Part shown: one piece after another, positions 1-10,431 of the stretch
Layout: each line of letters opens with the position of its first letter
Position numbering within the stretch: position 1 is the stretch's first letter
Assembly: GCF_040215725.1 (NCBI RefSeq)
Contig: NZ_CP157967.1
Location: 992,001 to 1,056,000 of the forward strand
Source of the DNA: Rhizobium sp. ZPR4
GTDB taxonomy: Bacteria > Pseudomonadota > Alphaproteobacteria > Rhizobiales > Rhizobiaceae
DNA: 64,000 nucleotides
Reading direction: 5' to 3'
The notes under the pieces: generated by a model
What the model was told of the DNA's origin: nothing
The model's input: only the letters and a program-made list of their open reading frames with translations
Database searches by the model: none
Position numbers and translations under genes: made by a program

Positions 1-113
1 TCACCAACCGCGTCGTGCGCCTGCAGACCGGCTACCTCTATCACTATGCCTTCGCGATGCTGCTCGGCATTGCAGCCCTCGTTACCTGGATGATGCTCGG
101 GAGTTCCCTCTGA
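1..113 (+). CDS. nuoL: NADH-quinone oxidoreductase subunit L, C-terminal end only
   Basis: Only the last 36 codons and the stop are inside the window, read in the frame beginning at base 3. The peptide is hydrophobic and ends in a membrane segment ([14 protein letters not shown]). Its TGA overlaps the ATG of the next gene (ATGA), as expected for nuoL directly followed by nuoM in the complex I operon. NuoL is an antiporter-like proton-pumping subunit in the inner membrane. The identity rests mainly on position, because the visible part is too short to be diagnostic. Confidence 0.85.
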   Translation, partial: TNRVVRLQTGYLYHYAFAMLLGIAALVTWMMLGSSL

Positions 114-1624
114 TGACCGATTGGCCCATTCTTTCAACGGTCACATTCCTGCCGCTGGTCGGAGTCGTTCTCCTGCTGTTTACACAGGACAACGGTGCCA
201 ATGGCCGCCGGAACGTCCTGAACATTTCGCTGGCAACGACCATCGTCACGTTCATCGTGTCGCTGTTCGTCTGGATCTGGTTCGACAATGCCAATCCGGG
301 TTTCCAGATGGTCGAAAAGCATGAGTGGCTGACGGGCGGCATCAGCTACCACATGGGCGTCGACGGCATTTCCATGCTGTTCGTCATCCTGTCGACCTTC
401 CTGATGCCCTTCTGCGTGCTCGCAAGCTGGCTCTCGGTCGAAAAGCGCCTGAAGGACTACATGATCGCCTTCCTCGTCCTCGAGACGATGATGATCGGTG
501 TGTTCGTGTCGCTGGATATCGTGCTGTTCTACGTCTTCTTCGAAGCCGGCCTCATCCCGATGTTCCTGATCATCGGCGTCTGGGGCGGCAAGGATCGCGT
601 CTACGCCAGCTACAAGTTCTTCCTCTACACACTGCTCGGCTCGGTGCTGATGCTGCTCGCCATCATGGCCATGTACTGGCAGGCCGGCACGACCGATATC
701 CCGACGCTACTCGCCTACAAGTTCCCGCCGCAGCTGCAGACTTGGCTATGGCTTGCCTTCTTCGCCTCCTTCGCGGTGAAGATGCCGATGTGGCCGGTCC
801 ACACCTGGCTTCCCGATGCACACGTTCAGGCGCCGACGGCAGGCTCCGTCATCCTGGCGGGCATCCTCCTGAAGCTCGGTGGCTACGGTCTCATCCGCTT
901 CTCGCTCGGCATGTTCCCGAATGCTTCGGAATATTTCGCGCCGCTCGTCTTTGCCCTTTCGGTCATCGCCATCATCTACACCTCGCTGGTCGCGATGATG
1001 CAGGACGATATCAAGAAGCTGATCGCCTACTCGTCGGTCGCCCACATGGGCTATGTGACGATGGGTATCTTTGCGGCCAACCAGCAGGGCGTGCAGGGTG
1101 CGATCTTCCAGATGCTCTCGCACGGTATCGTCTCTGGCGCGCTCTTCCTTTGCGTCGGCGTGATCTACGACCGTACCCACACCCGCGAAATCGCGGCTTA
1201 TGGCGGCCTGGTCAACAACATGCCGAAATATGCCGTCGCCATGATGGTCTTCACCATGGCGAACGTCGGTCTGCCCGGCACCTCTGGCTTCATCGGCGAA
1301 TTCCTGACCCTGATCGGCGTCTTCCGCGCCAACACCTGGGTTGCGCTCTTCGCCGCGACCGGCGTGATCCTGTCGGCGGCTTACGCTCTCTGGCTCTACC
1401 GCCGCGTCATTTTCGGCGCGCTGGAGAAGGAAAATCTGAAGAAGCTTCTCGATCTGTCGCCGCGTGAACAGCTGATCCTCTATCCGCTGATCGCGCTGAC
1501 GATCCTCTTCGGTGTCTATCCGGCTCCGATCTTCGATGCCACGGCGGCTTCGGTGGATCTGCTGGTGAACAATTATACCGCTGCCCTGCACGCTGCGCAG
1601 AATGTTGCGCTGTCGATGAATTGA
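113..1624 (+). CDS. nuoM: NADH-quinone oxidoreductase subunit M
   Basis: This 503-residue multi-spanning membrane protein is an antiporter-like proton-channel subunit of respiratory complex I. The core shows family signatures: conserved Glu in the [10 protein letters not shown] helix, [19 protein letters not shown], then [13 protein letters not shown] and [13 protein letters not shown] segments with the Lys and His of the half-channels. Length is normal for NuoM. It overlaps nuoL by 4 nt and nuoN follows after 18 nt, so translation is probably coupled within the operon. Confidence 0.98.
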   Translation: MTDWPILSTVTFLPLVGVVLLLFTQDNGANGRRNVLNISLATTIVTFIVSLFVWIWFDNANPGFQMVEKHEWLTGGISYHMGVDGISMLFVILSTFLMPFCVLASWLSVEKRLKDYMIAFLVLETMMIGVFVSLDIVLFYVFFEAGLIPMFLIIGVWGGKDRVYASYKFFLYTLLGSVLMLLAIMAMYWQAGTTDIPTLLAYKFPPQLQTWLWLAFFASFAVKMPMWPVHTWLPDAHVQAPTAGSVILAGILLKLGGYGLIRFSLGMFPNASEYFAPLVFALSVIAIIYTSLVAMMQDDIKKLIAYSSVAHMGYVTMGIFAANQQGVQGAIFQMLSHGIVSGALFLCVGVIYDRTHTREIAAYGGLVNNMPKYAVAMMVFTMANVGLPGTSGFIGEFLTLIGVFRANTWVALFAATGVILSAAYALWLYRRVIFGALEKENLKKLLDLSPREQLILYPLIALTILFGVYPAPIFDATAASVDLLVNNYTAALHAAQNVALSMN

Positions 1625-1642
1625 TGACGGGACCTATTCGAC

Positions 1643-3085
1643 ATGACTGCTGACACAATTCTTGCAAGCCTGCATCTTTCCATTCCGGAGCTCATCCTCG
1701 CGGTCGGTGCACTTGCGTTGCTCATGATCGGCGTCTTCTCGGGCGAGCGTTCGGGACCCACGGTCACCGGTCTTGCCATCGCGCTCCTCGCGGTGGCCGG
1801 TCTCTGGATCATCTTCGTGCCGGGCGAGGGCCTTGCCTATGGCGGCGCCTATCTCGCCGACGGCTTCTCCCGCTTCATGAAGATCGTCGCGCTGATCGGC
1901 TCGATCGTCGCCATGTTCCTCAGCATGGGGCAGGCGCGCGAGCAGCAGCTCGATCGCTTCGAGTTCCCGGTCCTGCTCGTGCTCGCGACCCTCGGCATCC
2001 TGCTGATGATCTCGGCGCATGACCTGATCTCGCTCTACCTGTCGCTGGAACTGCAGTCGCTGGCGCTCTACGTCGTGGCCGCGATCAACCGCGACAGCCT
2101 GAAGTCGACTGAAGCCGGCCTGAAGTACTTCGTACTCGGTGCGCTGTCCTCCGGCATGCTGCTCTACGGCATGTCGCTGGTTTACGGCTTCACTGGCCAC
2201 ACGACCTTCGATGCGATCGCCACCGCGCTGAGCGCCGAGACCCGTTCGCTCGGCCTCGTCTTCGGCCTGGTCTTCGTGCTTGCAGGCCTTGCCTTCAAGA
2301 TCTCTGCCGTTCCATTCCACATGTGGACGCCGGACGTTTACGAAGGCGCGCCGACGCCCGTCACCGCCTTCTTCGCGGCAGCGCCGAAGGTAGCGGCCAT
2401 GGCGATCCTGACCCGCATCGTGGTCACGGCCTTCCATCCGGTCCTGGCCGATTGGCAGCAGATCATCGTCTTCATCTCGATCGCCTCGATGGTGCTCGGC
2501 TCCTTCGCAGCTATCGGCCAGCGCAACTTCAAGCGACTGATGGCCTATTCGTCGATCGGTCACATGGGCTATGCGCTCGTCGGCCTTGCCGCCGGCACCA
2601 AGACCGGCGTCTCCGGTGTTATGCTCTACATGGTCATCTACATGGTCATGACGCTCGGCTCCTTCGCTATCATCATGGCGATGCGCCGCAAGGATGGCCG
2701 TCAGGTCGAAAGCATCGAGGATCTCGCCGGCCTTTCCACGACCAACCCCTTCATGGCGGTCGTGCTGACGGCGCTGATGTTCTCGCTCGCCGGCATCCCG
2801 CCGCTCGCCGGCTTCTTCGGAAAGTACTTCGTCTTCGTCGCCGCCATCCAGGCGCATCTCTATGCGCTTGCCATCATCGGCGTTCTGGCTTCGGTCGTCG
2901 GCGCTTACTACTATCTGCGCGTCATCAAGGTGATGTGGTTCGATGAAGCCAAGGACGAATTCGCACGGACCGCCGGTTCGCTGCGCCTCGTCTTCGGTCT
3001 CTCCGGCCTGTTCGTCATTGCCTACGTCTTCTTCGGCGGCGTAATCGGCGGTGCTGCCGATCTTGCTGCTGCGACGTTGTTTTGA
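1643..3085 (+). CDS. nuoN: NADH-quinone oxidoreductase subunit N
   Basis: This 480-residue protein is the third antiporter-like subunit of complex I, with about 14 predicted membrane helices. Recognisable stretches are [15 protein letters not shown] with the helix-5 Glu, [22 protein letters not shown], and [18 protein letters not shown]. It is the last nuo gene. Its TGA shares one base with the ATG of birA, so birA appears to be a passenger of the complex I operon. Confidence 0.98.
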   Translation: MTADTILASLHLSIPELILAVGALALLMIGVFSGERSGPTVTGLAIALLAVAGLWIIFVPGEGLAYGGAYLADGFSRFMKIVALIGSIVAMFLSMGQAREQQLDRFEFPVLLVLATLGILLMISAHDLISLYLSLELQSLALYVVAAINRDSLKSTEAGLKYFVLGALSSGMLLYGMSLVYGFTGHTTFDAIATALSAETRSLGLVFGLVFVLAGLAFKISAVPFHMWTPDVYEGAPTPVTAFFAAAPKVAAMAILTRIVVTAFHPVLADWQQIIVFISIASMVLGSFAAIGQRNFKRLMAYSSIGHMGYALVGLAAGTKTGVSGVMLYMVIYMVMTLGSFAIIMAMRRKDGRQVESIEDLAGLSTTNPFMAVVLTALMFSLAGIPPLAGFFGKYFVFVAAIQAHLYALAIIGVLASVVGAYYYLRVIKVMWFDEAKDEFARTAGSLRLVFGLSGLFVIAYVFFGGVIGGAADLAAATLF

Positions 3086-3849
3086 TGGCGTCTGATATGA
3101 ATAGCCGGAAGTCGCTCGCCGACTTCCGGCACGATGCTCTTCGGGAAACCTCGTCCACAAACAGCGTCTGCCTTGAACGCGCGCGCGCCGGTGACCCAGG
3201 AAACCTTTGGGTGACTGCCGAGCGCCAGACCGGTGGACGCGGCCGCCGCGGCCGGCCCTGGGTATCTGAAGCCGGTAATCTCTACGCCTCTCTCCTTCTG
3301 ATCGATCCCGCTCCCATGGACCGCCTCGGGTCTCTGCCGCTTGCTGTCGCAGTCGCCGTGCATCAGGCTGTGCGCAGCGTGTTGCCGCTCGCAGCTGAAC
3401 CGGCCGAGATCAAGTGGCCGAACGATATCCTGATCGGCCGCAAGAAGACCTGCGGCATCCTGATCGAAGGCGAGGCTCTGCCGGACGGCCGTTATGCGCT
3501 CGTCATCGGCATCGGCATCAATATTGCCGTCATGCCCGATAATCCGATGTATCCCGTCACCTGCCTGAGACAGCAGGGCTCGATGGTGTCGCCGGACGAG
3601 CTGTTTGCCCATCTCTATGCTGCTATGTCCGAGGCACTGGATGTCTGGAACCGCGGCAAGGGCATTCGGGAGATCACCGCGCGCTGGCGCGAATTTGCAT
3701 GCGGCATCGGAGAAAAGATCACGGTAAATCTGCCGGATCGCTCAATTTTGGGTCATTTCTCCGGAATCGATGATAATGGCTTGTTGATGCTCGAGACTGA
3801 GGACGGCAGGATCATGCCGATTGCCGCAGGCGACGTTTTCTTTAGGTAA
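3085..3849 (+). CDS. birA: biotin--[acetyl-CoA-carboxylase] ligase
   Basis: This 254-residue enzyme activates biotin to biotinyl-AMP and transfers it to the biotin carrier lysine of AccB, which is encoded near 56 kb. The biotin-binding ETSSTN (about 21-26), the GRGRRGRPW loop (51-59) and the KWPNDIL segment are clear. It lacks the N-terminal helix-turn-helix of E. coli BirA, so it is an enzyme only and not a repressor. The ATG at 3085 overlaps the nuoN stop by one base; an in-frame ATG at 3097 is an alternative start. Confidence 0.95.
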   Translation: MASDMNSRKSLADFRHDALRETSSTNSVCLERARAGDPGNLWVTAERQTGGRGRRGRPWVSEAGNLYASLLLIDPAPMDRLGSLPLAVAVAVHQAVRSVLPLAAEPAEIKWPNDILIGRKKTCGILIEGEALPDGRYALVIGIGINIAVMPDNPMYPVTCLRQQGSMVSPDELFAHLYAAMSEALDVWNRGKGIREITARWREFACGIGEKITVNLPDRSILGHFSGIDDNGLLMLETEDGRIMPIAAGDVFFR

Positions 3850-3863
3850 TGGGTAGGGACCAC

Positions 3864-5537
3864 ATGGCGAAACAAGACGAACTGGTGTTTCTGCCCCTCG
3901 GCGGCGTCGGCGAAATCGGCATGAATCTCGCGCTCTACGGCTATGGTCCGGCGGAGCAGCGCCAGTGGATCATGGTCGATTGCGGCGTTACTTTCCCGGG
4001 CCCGGATCTGCCTGGAGTCGATCTCGTATTGCCGGATATCCGTTTCCTCGCCAAGGAACGCAAGAACCTCAAGGGCATCATCATCACCCATGCCCACGAG
4101 GACCATTACGGCGCGCTGAACGATCTCTGGCCGGGGCTCAATGTTCCGATCTACGCCTCCGCCTTCACTGCCGGCCTTCTCGAAGCCAAGCGCGATTACG
4201 AGAAGTCGATGGGCGAGATCCCGGTGACGCTGTTCAAGGCCGGCGACCGCATCAATGTCGGCCCGTTCGAGATCGAAGGCGTTGCCGTCAACCATTCGAT
4301 CCCCGAGCCGATGTCGCTGATGATCCGCACGCCGCTCGGCAATGTCGTTCACACGGGTGACTGGAAGATCGATCACGAGCCGTCGCTCGGTCCGCTGACC
4401 GACGAGACCCGGTTCCGTCAGCTTGGCGAAGAGGGCGTGCTGGCGCTGATGTGCGATTCCACCAATGCGCTGCGCGATGGTGTTTCGCCCTCGGAGAAGG
4501 ACGTTTCCGAAAGCCTGCGCAAGATCATCGAGGATGCCGAGGGCAGGGTGGCGATCACCACCTTCTCGTCGAATGTCGGCCGTATCCGCACCGTCGCCGA
4601 GGCCGCCGAGGCCGCCGGTCGCGAAGTGCTGCTGCTCGGCAGTTCGCTGAAGCGCGTGGTCGATGTCGCCCGCGATATCGGTCTCATGGAAGGCATCAAG
4701 CCTTTCATCGCCGAAGACGAATATGGCTATATCCCGCGCGACAAGGTCGTGGTGATCCTGACCGGCAGCCAGGGCGAGCCGCGCGCTGCCCTCGCCAAGC
4801 TCGCCCGGGATGAGATGCGCAATGTCGCATTGGCATCAGGCGATATCGTCGTCTTTTCCTCGCGCGCCATTCCCGGCAATGAGAAGGCTATCCAGGACAT
4901 CAAGAACGGCCTGATCGAGCAGGGTGTGCATGTGGTGACGGACGCCGAAGCGCTCGTCCACGTCTCCGGGCATCCCCGGCGCAACGAGCTGCAGAAGATG
5001 TATGAATGGACGCGCCCGAAAGTCGTCGTACCCGTGCATGGCGAGGCGACGCATCTGACTGCGCATAAGGAACTGGCCGAACAGAGCGGCATTGCCACCG
5101 TGCCGCGTGTGCGCAATGGCGATGTTCTGCGCCTGGCACCGGGTCCGGTCGAGGTGATCGGCGAAGCGCCGCATGGCCGCATTTTCAAGGACGGTATCCT
5201 GATCGGCGATTTCGACGAGATGGGCATCGGCGAGCGCAAGAAGCTCTCCTATGTCGGCCATGTCGCCGTCAACGTCGTGCTCGATGCCCGTTACGACATC
5301 GTCGGCGATCCTGATCTCGTGCCCATCGGCCTGCCGGCATATGATGACGAAGGCGAGGAGATGGAAGACACTCTCTTCGACGCCATTGTCAGCGCCATCG
5401 AGAGTATTCCCCGCGCTCGCCGCAAGGATCTCAACATGCTGCAGGAGGCCGTTCGCCGTGCAGTGCGTGCCGCTGCCAACCAGGGCTGGGGCAAGAAGCC
5501 GCTCGTGACGGTATTCGTGACACGCACTGGCGGCTGA
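3864..5537 (+). CDS. rnj: ribonuclease J
   Basis: This 557-residue metallo-beta-lactamase/beta-CASP nuclease acts in RNA maturation and decay, with 5'-to-3' exo- and endonuclease activity in the family. The metal-binding HAHEDH is at residues 76-81, followed by the beta-CASP region and a late VHGEATH histidine motif. An ATG at 3849 overlaps the birA stop, but the ATG at 3864 has a TAGGGA just upstream and begins at the conserved MAKQDELVFLPLGG. Rhizobial genomes carry both RNase J and RNase E; the latter is at 59.6 kb here. Confidence 0.95.
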   Translation: MAKQDELVFLPLGGVGEIGMNLALYGYGPAEQRQWIMVDCGVTFPGPDLPGVDLVLPDIRFLAKERKNLKGIIITHAHEDHYGALNDLWPGLNVPIYASAFTAGLLEAKRDYEKSMGEIPVTLFKAGDRINVGPFEIEGVAVNHSIPEPMSLMIRTPLGNVVHTGDWKIDHEPSLGPLTDETRFRQLGEEGVLALMCDSTNALRDGVSPSEKDVSESLRKIIEDAEGRVAITTFSSNVGRIRTVAEAAEAAGREVLLLGSSLKRVVDVARDIGLMEGIKPFIAEDEYGYIPRDKVVVILTGSQGEPRAALAKLARDEMRNVALASGDIVVFSSRAIPGNEKAIQDIKNGLIEQGVHVVTDAEALVHVSGHPRRNELQKMYEWTRPKVVVPVHGEATHLTAHKELAEQSGIATVPRVRNGDVLRLAPGPVEVIGEAPHGRIFKDGILIGDFDEMGIGERKKLSYVGHVAVNVVLDARYDIVGDPDLVPIGLPAYDDEGEEMEDTLFDAIVSAIESIPRARRKDLNMLQEAVRRAVRAAANQGWGKKPLVTVFVTRTGG

Positions 5538-5561
5538 GGTCGCCTCGGGGAGGAGAGAGCC

Positions 5562-5966
5562 ATGTTGGGACGCATCAATCACATCGCGATCGCCGTTCCC
5601 GATATCGCGGCAGCTTCCAGAGCCTATCGCGAAACGCTCGGCGCAACTGTATCTGCGCCGCAGTCATTGCCGGAGCACGGCGTCACCGTGGTTTTCGTCG
5701 AGCTGCCGAACAGCAAGGTCGAGCTGCTCGAGCCCCTCGGCGAAATCTCGCCTATCGCTGCCTTCCTCGCCAAGAACCCGGATGGGGGTATGCACCATAT
5801 CTGCTACGAGGTTGCGGATATCCTTGCGGCGCGCGACCAGCTGGTCGCAAAAGGAGCGCGCGTGCTAGGCAATGGCGAGCCGAAAATCGGCGCGCATGGC
5901 AAGCCTGTGCTCTTCCTGCACCCCAAGGATTTCTTCGGCACGCTCATCGAACTTGAGCAAGTGTGA
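5562..5966 (+). CDS. mce: methylmalonyl-CoA epimerase
   Basis: This 134-residue glyoxalase/VOC-fold enzyme interconverts (R)- and (S)-methylmalonyl-CoA in propionyl-CoA catabolism. The start LGRINHIAIAVPDI with its metal-binding His, the central GGMHHICYEV, and the terminal FGTLIELEQ with its metal-binding Glu are all in place. A GGGGAGGAGAG ribosome site lies just before the ATG. It follows RNase J by 24 nt, probably in one transcript. Confidence 0.95.
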   Translation: MLGRINHIAIAVPDIAAASRAYRETLGATVSAPQSLPEHGVTVVFVELPNSKVELLEPLGEISPIAAFLAKNPDGGMHHICYEVADILAARDQLVAKGARVLGNGEPKIGAHGKPVLFLHPKDFFGTLIELEQV

Positions 5967-6064
5967 CACTAAAGCGCTGATCGGTGCTTTGAAAGACGAC
6001 TGCTTTGCCCCTATAAGCAGCTTGGAAGAGGAAGAGGCGACAAACTCGTCTCGAAGGGAGTATA

Positions 6065-6340
6065 ATGGCACAGCAGATTGCCGCCGGTTTCGCCGTCTAT
6101 TTCGTCATCTGGTGGATCACGCTTTTCGCCGTCCTGCCTTTCGGCCTGCGAACCCAGGCCGAGGATGAACATGTGATCCTCGGCACAGTCGAAAGCGCGC
6201 CGACGAAATTTCGTGCATGGCGGGTTGTGCTGGTCACGACACTTGTATCGGCGTTCATCTATGGCGCCTGGTATGTCGCCTCGCGCTACTTCGGCCTGAG
6301 TATAGATTCCATCCCGCGGATCGTTCCAAGCTACAAGTGA
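6065..6340 (+). CDS. DUF1467 family membrane protein
   Basis: This 91-residue protein has two hydrophobic helices flanking a short loop that contains LPFGLRTQ, the characteristic stretch of the DUF1467 family. That family is found in alphaproteobacteria, usually near mce, and its function is unknown. The ribosome site AGGGAG precedes the ATG. It is the last gene of the plus-strand cluster and is followed by hairpins at 6341-6384. Confidence 0.9.
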   Translation: MAQQIAAGFAVYFVIWWITLFAVLPFGLRTQAEDEHVILGTVESAPTKFRAWRVVLVTTLVSAFIYGAWYVASRYFGLSIDSIPRIVPSYK

Positions 6341-6384
6341 TCTACGAAAATTGTAGATGAAAGGCGCCTGGAATACGGGCGCCT
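6341..6384 (+). terminator. tandem hairpins after the DUF1467 gene
   Basis: Two inverted repeats follow the stop codon directly: TCTAC/GTAGA (6341-6357) and the stronger AGGCGCC/GGCGCCT (6362-6384). No T run follows, so this is an end-of-transcript or RNA-stabilising structure rather than a classical intrinsic terminator. Confidence 0.45.
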
Positions 6385-6519
6385 CGCGATCGCCATCAAT
6401 TCGTCACACGCCTGTCATGAGGGTGGCGCAAAGAATTTGCAGGTCATGTATATTATTTCAGCTGAAGAGCGAACCAAAGGTTCCGGGCAAGTCATGGCAC
6501 ATTGAGGCGCTGAGAAAGC

Positions 6520-6549
6520 AAAAAAAAACAAGGCTATAAGCCTTGTTTT
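6520..6549 (-). terminator. intrinsic terminator of the candidate small RNA
   Basis: A perfect 11-bp stem AAAACAAGGCT/AGCCTTGTTTT (6525-6535 and 6539-6549) has a 3-nt loop. On the minus strand it runs into nine T residues (6520-6528). On the plus strand only four T follow, so the minus direction is favoured. Confidence 0.75.
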
Positions 6550-6665
6550 AAAGTATCGCGTGATCCTTATCCGTTACCGGGGCAGCGAACGAGCGCGCCT
6601 AAGATCTGATCCTCCCAAGACTTGACCGCGAAACGGCAAGAATTTAGCCTTCTTGCCTCTTTTGT
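6520..6665 (-). ncRNA. candidate small RNA, about 145 nt, opposite strand upstream of proS
   Basis: No protein gene explains this gap, yet the minus strand has every element of a free-standing small RNA. A promoter-like pair ATGACA-N17-TAATTT lies at 6672-6700. A 5' hairpin has perfect 8-bp arms GGCAAGAA/TTCTTGCC (6635-6657). A central single-strand segment contains GGGAGGA. The 3' end is an 11-bp hairpin running into a T tract (6520-6549). The start near 6665 is inferred from promoter spacing. I do not recognise it as a named family. Confidence 0.55.
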
Positions 6666-6671
6666 GAGCTA

Positions 6672-6700
6672 AAATTAGCTCAAACATTGAGCTTTGTCAT
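6672..6700 (-). promoter_or_regulatory. sigma-70-like promoter for the candidate small RNA
   Basis: On the minus strand the -35 is ATGACA (6695-6700) and the -10 is TAATTT (6672-6677), with an ideal 17-bp spacer. The spacer holds an inverted GAGCT/AGCTC-type repeat that could be an operator. Confidence 0.45.
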
Positions 6701-6743
6701 CCTTTTTTTTGCTTTTTTGCTACAGCCGCGCAGAATTTTTCTG

Positions 6744-6774
6744 TTGACGAATTTCCGTCGTAAATCCTTATAAA
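6744..6774 (+). promoter_or_regulatory. possible sigma-70 promoter upstream of proS
   Basis: TTGACG (6744-6749) is followed after 18-19 bp by TTATAA/TATAAA (6768-6774). It points toward proS and would give a leader of roughly 180 nt. Confidence 0.4.
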
Positions 6775-6958
6775 CGTGCGCTTTTTCGAAACATCGAAAA
6801 TAGGCTCTATCCCCTGTATTCTCGGGCTTTTGTCAAATTCTTCTGTTGAAGAATGCGGGTTTCCTTCCTGCGCCGAAGCAGTTATGAACTGCCTCCAGTA
6901 CATAATTTGCTAACGATTCCACCCTCAGCGGAACGTCAAACAATCTGGAACAAGCGTC

Positions 6959-8281
6959 ATGCGTCTGTCTCGTTACTTCATGCCCATCCTGAAGGAAAAT
7001 CCCAAGGAGGCTGAAATTGTTTCCCATAGGCTCATGCTGCGCACCGGCATGATCCGTCAGCAGTCGCAAGGCATCTATTCCTGGCTGCCATTGGGCAAAC
7101 GCGTGCTGGACAAGGTCAACAAGATCATCCGCGAGGAACAGAACCGTTCCGGCGCCATCGAGCTGTCGATGCCGACACTGCAGTCGGCCGAGCTTTGGCA
7201 GGAAAGCGGCCGCTATGACGCCTACGGCAAGGAGATGCTGCGCATCAAGGATCGGCAGGATCGGCCCATGCTGTATGGTCCGACCAATGAGGAGATGGTC
7301 ACCGACATCTTCCGGTCATACATCAAGTCCTACAAGGACTTGCCGCTGAACCTCTATCACATCCAGCTGAAGTTCCGTGACGAAATCCGTCCGCGTTTCG
7401 GCACGATGCGCTCGCGCGAATTCATGATGAAGGATGCCTATTCCTTCGATCTAACGCAGGAAGGCGCCGTACAATCTTATAACAAGATGTTCGCCGCTTA
7501 CTTGCGCACCTTCAATCGCCTCGGCCTGAGAGCAATCCCGATGCGGGCCGACACTGGCCCGATCGGCGGCAATCTCAGCCACGAATTCATCATTCTTGCC
7601 GATACCGGCGAGTCGGAGGTCTTCTGCCACAAGGATTTCGTCAATTTCGACATTCCTGGTGAAGACACGAATTTCGATGATGTCGCCGGCTTGAAGAGCA
7701 TCTTCGACAAGTGGACCTCGGTCTACGCCGCGACCTCGGAAATGCACGACGAAGCCGCCTTCAACGCCATTCCGGAAGGCGATCGCCTGTCGGCGCGCGG
7801 CATCGAGGTCGGTCATATCTTCTATTTCGGCACGAAATATTCCGAGCCTATGGGTGCCAAGGTGCAGGGTCCGGACGGCAAGGAACATGCTGTCCACATG
7901 GGATCTTACGGTATTGGTCCGACACGCCTTGTTCCCGCCATCATCGAAGCATCGCATGATGAGAACGGAATCATCTGGCCGGCTTCGGTCGCGCCGTTTG
8001 ATGTCGTGGTGATCAACATGAAGGCCGGCGACCAAGCCTGTGACGAGGCTTGCGAAACGGTCTATGCCGCATTGTCGAAGGCCGGCAAGGACGTGCTGTA
8101 CGACGATCGCGACGAGCGCGCCGGAACGAAATTCGCAACGGCCGATCTGATCGGTGTGCCTGTGCAGATCATCGTCGGCCCGCGTTCGATTGCGAGCGGC
8201 GAAGTGGAAGTGAAGGACCGCAAGACCGGCGCTCGCGAGACGATGACGGTCGAGGCAGCGATCAATCGGCTGGCAGGCTGA
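6959..8281 (+). CDS. proS: proline--tRNA ligase
   Basis: This 440-residue class II synthetase charges tRNA-Pro. Motif 2 lies in [17 protein letters not shown] and motif 3 in [10 protein letters not shown]. The protein is about 130 residues shorter than E. coli ProS because it lacks the editing insertion domain between motifs 2 and 3. That compact form is known for alphaproteobacterial ProRS. It stands at the head of a proS-lolC-lolD run: the lolC ATG is 27 nt after its stop. Confidence 0.96.
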   Translation: MRLSRYFMPILKENPKEAEIVSHRLMLRTGMIRQQSQGIYSWLPLGKRVLDKVNKIIREEQNRSGAIELSMPTLQSAELWQESGRYDAYGKEMLRIKDRQDRPMLYGPTNEEMVTDIFRSYIKSYKDLPLNLYHIQLKFRDEIRPRFGTMRSREFMMKDAYSFDLTQEGAVQSYNKMFAAYLRTFNRLGLRAIPMRADTGPIGGNLSHEFIILADTGESEVFCHKDFVNFDIPGEDTNFDDVAGLKSIFDKWTSVYAATSEMHDEAAFNAIPEGDRLSARGIEVGHIFYFGTKYSEPMGAKVQGPDGKEHAVHMGSYGIGPTRLVPAIIEASHDENGIIWPASVAPFDVVVINMKAGDQACDEACETVYAALSKAGKDVLYDDRDERAGTKFATADLIGVPVQIIVGPRSIASGEVEVKDRKTGARETMTVEAAINRLAG

Positions 8282-8308
8282 TTGACGATACTAAAGGATG
8301 GAAGGCGA

Positions 8309-9619
8309 ATGGCGGTGAGCGCGGCAGTGGAACAGCAGGAAAATTCGTTCAAGGCCGGCCCATCGTCTCGCCCGTTTTCCGGTTTCGAGCGGCTTGTGGC
8401 CTGGCGCTACCTTCGCTCCCGGCGCAAGGAAGCCTCGATTTCGGTCATTGCCGGCTTCTCTCTGGTCGGCATCATGCTCGGCGTTGCGGCGCTGATCATC
8501 GTCATGGCCGTGATGAACGGTTTCCGTGCCGAGCTCTTCAAGCAGATTCTCGGTTTCAATGGTCATGTCGTTGTTCAGCCGATCGATTCGCCGTTGAACG
8601 ATTATGCCGATCTGGCGAAGAAATTTTCCGCAGTTCCTGGCGTTACGATGGCCTTGCCGCTCGTCGAGGGCGAAACGCTTGCCTCCGGCCGCGGCGGCTC
8701 CGGCACCGGCGCACTGGTGCGCGGCATCCGCTCGGAGGATTTGACCAAGCTCAAATCGGTCTCCGATCACATCGTTTCCGGAGACATGGTTGGTTTCGCT
8801 TCGGGACAGGGTGTCCTGGTTGGCAGCCGGCTGGCGCGGCAATTGGGTCTGACGGTTGGCGATCAGATCACGCTCACGGCGCCGGATGGCGACGTCACGC
8901 CCTTTGGTGTCAATCCGCGCGTCAAAGCCTATACGATCTCCGGCATCTTCGAAGTCGGCATGTCGGAATATGATTCCTCCGTCGTCTTCATGCCGCTCGA
9001 GGAGGCACAGGTCTTCTTCAATGCCGAGGGCATCGTCGAGAAGATCGAGCTCTTCATCACCAATCCCGATGACGTCGACGATCTCAGACCGAAGATCGAG
9101 GAGGCGGCCGGGCGGCAGATTTTCCTGACGGACTGGCGGCAGGTCAATGCCACCTTCTTCTCGGCCCTGCAGGTCGAGCGCAATACGATGTTCATGATCC
9201 TGACGCTGATTGTCCTCGTCGCTGCGTTGAACATCATTTCGGGCCTCATCATGCTGGTGAAGGATAAGGGCAGCGATATCGCCATCCTGCGCACCATGGG
9301 TGCGACCTCGGGCGCGATCATGCGCATCTTCTTCATGACGGGGGCGGCGATCGGCGTCGTCGGCACGCTTGCGGGCGTCGTACTCGGTGTCCTGGTCTGC
9401 TTGAACATCGAGTCCATCCGCCAGTTCTTCTCCTGGATTTCGGGCACAGTGATCTTCAATCCGGAAGTCTATTTCCTCAGCAAATTGCCGGCCCAGATGA
9501 ATCTCGGTGAGACCATCTCCGTCATTGTGATGGCGCTCACTCTGTCCTTCTTTGCCACCATCTTTCCGGCCTGGCGTGCCTCGCGGCTCGATCCGGTGCA
9601 GGCGCTGCGCTACGAATAA
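8309..9619 (+). CDS. lolC: lipoprotein-releasing ABC transporter permease (LolC/LolE family)
   Basis: This 436-residue inner-membrane permease extracts lipoproteins for delivery to the outer membrane. It has one N-terminal helix ([24 protein letters not shown]), a large periplasmic domain, and three C-terminal helices, the FtsX/MacB-type layout. The ATG at 8309 has GGAAGGCG in front; an in-frame TTG at 8282 has no such support. Alphaproteobacteria often have one permease that does the work of both LolC and LolE, and a single copy is seen here. Confidence 0.93.
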   Translation: MAVSAAVEQQENSFKAGPSSRPFSGFERLVAWRYLRSRRKEASISVIAGFSLVGIMLGVAALIIVMAVMNGFRAELFKQILGFNGHVVVQPIDSPLNDYADLAKKFSAVPGVTMALPLVEGETLASGRGGSGTGALVRGIRSEDLTKLKSVSDHIVSGDMVGFASGQGVLVGSRLARQLGLTVGDQITLTAPDGDVTPFGVNPRVKAYTISGIFEVGMSEYDSSVVFMPLEEAQVFFNAEGIVEKIELFITNPDDVDDLRPKIEEAAGRQIFLTDWRQVNATFFSALQVERNTMFMILTLIVLVAALNIISGLIMLVKDKGSDIAILRTMGATSGAIMRIFFMTGAAIGVVGTLAGVVLGVLVCLNIESIRQFFSWISGTVIFNPEVYFLSKLPAQMNLGETISVIVMALTLSFFATIFPAWRASRLDPVQALRYE

Positions 9620-9633
9620 GGATACCGCATTTG

Positions 9634-10317
9634 ATGAAACGCAACGTCGTTCTCCAGCTCTCTGGCGTGGAGCGTCATTACGGGCAGGGAGAGACGCGCC
9701 TGTCGATCCTGAAGGGTGCTGATTTCACCTTGCGCAGCGGCGAGATGGTGGCGCTGGTCGCTCCATCAGGCACGGGAAAATCGACACTCCTGCATGTCGC
9801 CGGCCTGCTTGAGCATCCGGATGGCGGCGAGGTGCTCGTCAACGGCCAGGCCTGCGAAGCCTTGTCGGATGACAAGCGCACGGCTGTCCGCCGCAGCGAG
9901 ATCGGCTTCGTCTACCAGTTTCACCACCTGCTGCCGGAGTTCTCGGCTCTCGAGAACATCATGATGCCGCAGCTCATTTCCGGTCTTTCGCGCAAGGATG
10001 CCAGCGCGCGTGCCGCCCAGCTTCTCGATTACATGCGTATCGGTCACCGCGCCGATCATCGCCCGGCCGAGCTCTCTGGTGGCGAGCAGCAGCGCGTGGC
10101 GATCGCTCGCGCCGTCGCCAATGCGCCGCTGGTGCTGCTGGCGGACGAACCAACCGGCAACCTCGATCCGGACACGGCTCATTACGTCTTCGATGCACTG
10201 GAAGCGCTGGTGCGCCAATCGGGCCTTGCGGCCCTGATTGCCACGCACAATCATGAGCTTGCCGCCCGCATGGATCGTCGCGTCACGCTGAGCGATGGCA
10301 AGGTGGTTGAAGTCTGA
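9634..10317 (+). CDS. lolD: lipoprotein-releasing ABC transporter ATP-binding protein
   Basis: This 227-residue ATPase powers the Lol exporter. Walker A (APSGTGKST), the signature [14 protein letters not shown] and Walker B with DEPTGNLD are complete. It starts 14 nt after the permease gene, at the ATG of 9634 preceded by AAGGA, rather than at the TTG three bases earlier. A repeat element lies immediately downstream. Confidence 0.95.
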   Translation: MKRNVVLQLSGVERHYGQGETRLSILKGADFTLRSGEMVALVAPSGTGKSTLLHVAGLLEHPDGGEVLVNGQACEALSDDKRTAVRRSEIGFVYQFHHLLPEFSALENIMMPQLISGLSRKDASARAAQLLDYMRIGHRADHRPAELSGGEQQRVAIARAVANAPLVLLADEPTGNLDPDTAHYVFDALEALVRQSGLAALIATHNHELAARMDRRVTLSDGKVVEV

Positions 10318-10325
10318 TCGCTCGT

Positions 10326-10431
10326 TAAAGCACGTCGCGCAAAAATGCGTAGCGGTTTTACGACAACCACATGTGCAAAATCAAAGACCTAAAGCACAGG
10401 AAGCGAATCTGAAATATCGCGACGTGCTTTA
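10326..10431. repeat. Rhizobium-type palindromic intergenic repeat (RIME1-like), 106 bp
   Basis: Terminal arms TAAAGCACGTCGCG and CGCGACGTGCTTTA are exact inverted repeats. Between them is the internal motif AGCGGTTTTACG, which also occurs as AGCGGTTTTGCG in the element at 40.4 kb. The size and layout fit the rhizobial intergenic mosaic elements of about 108 bp. The stop codon of the neighbouring DUF5680 gene lies inside the right arm. Confidence 0.75.

Noticed and set aside
6697..6903. 68-residue minus-strand ORF upstream of proS
   Set aside because: Unusual composition, no ribosome site, and it covers the proposed proS promoter and leader.
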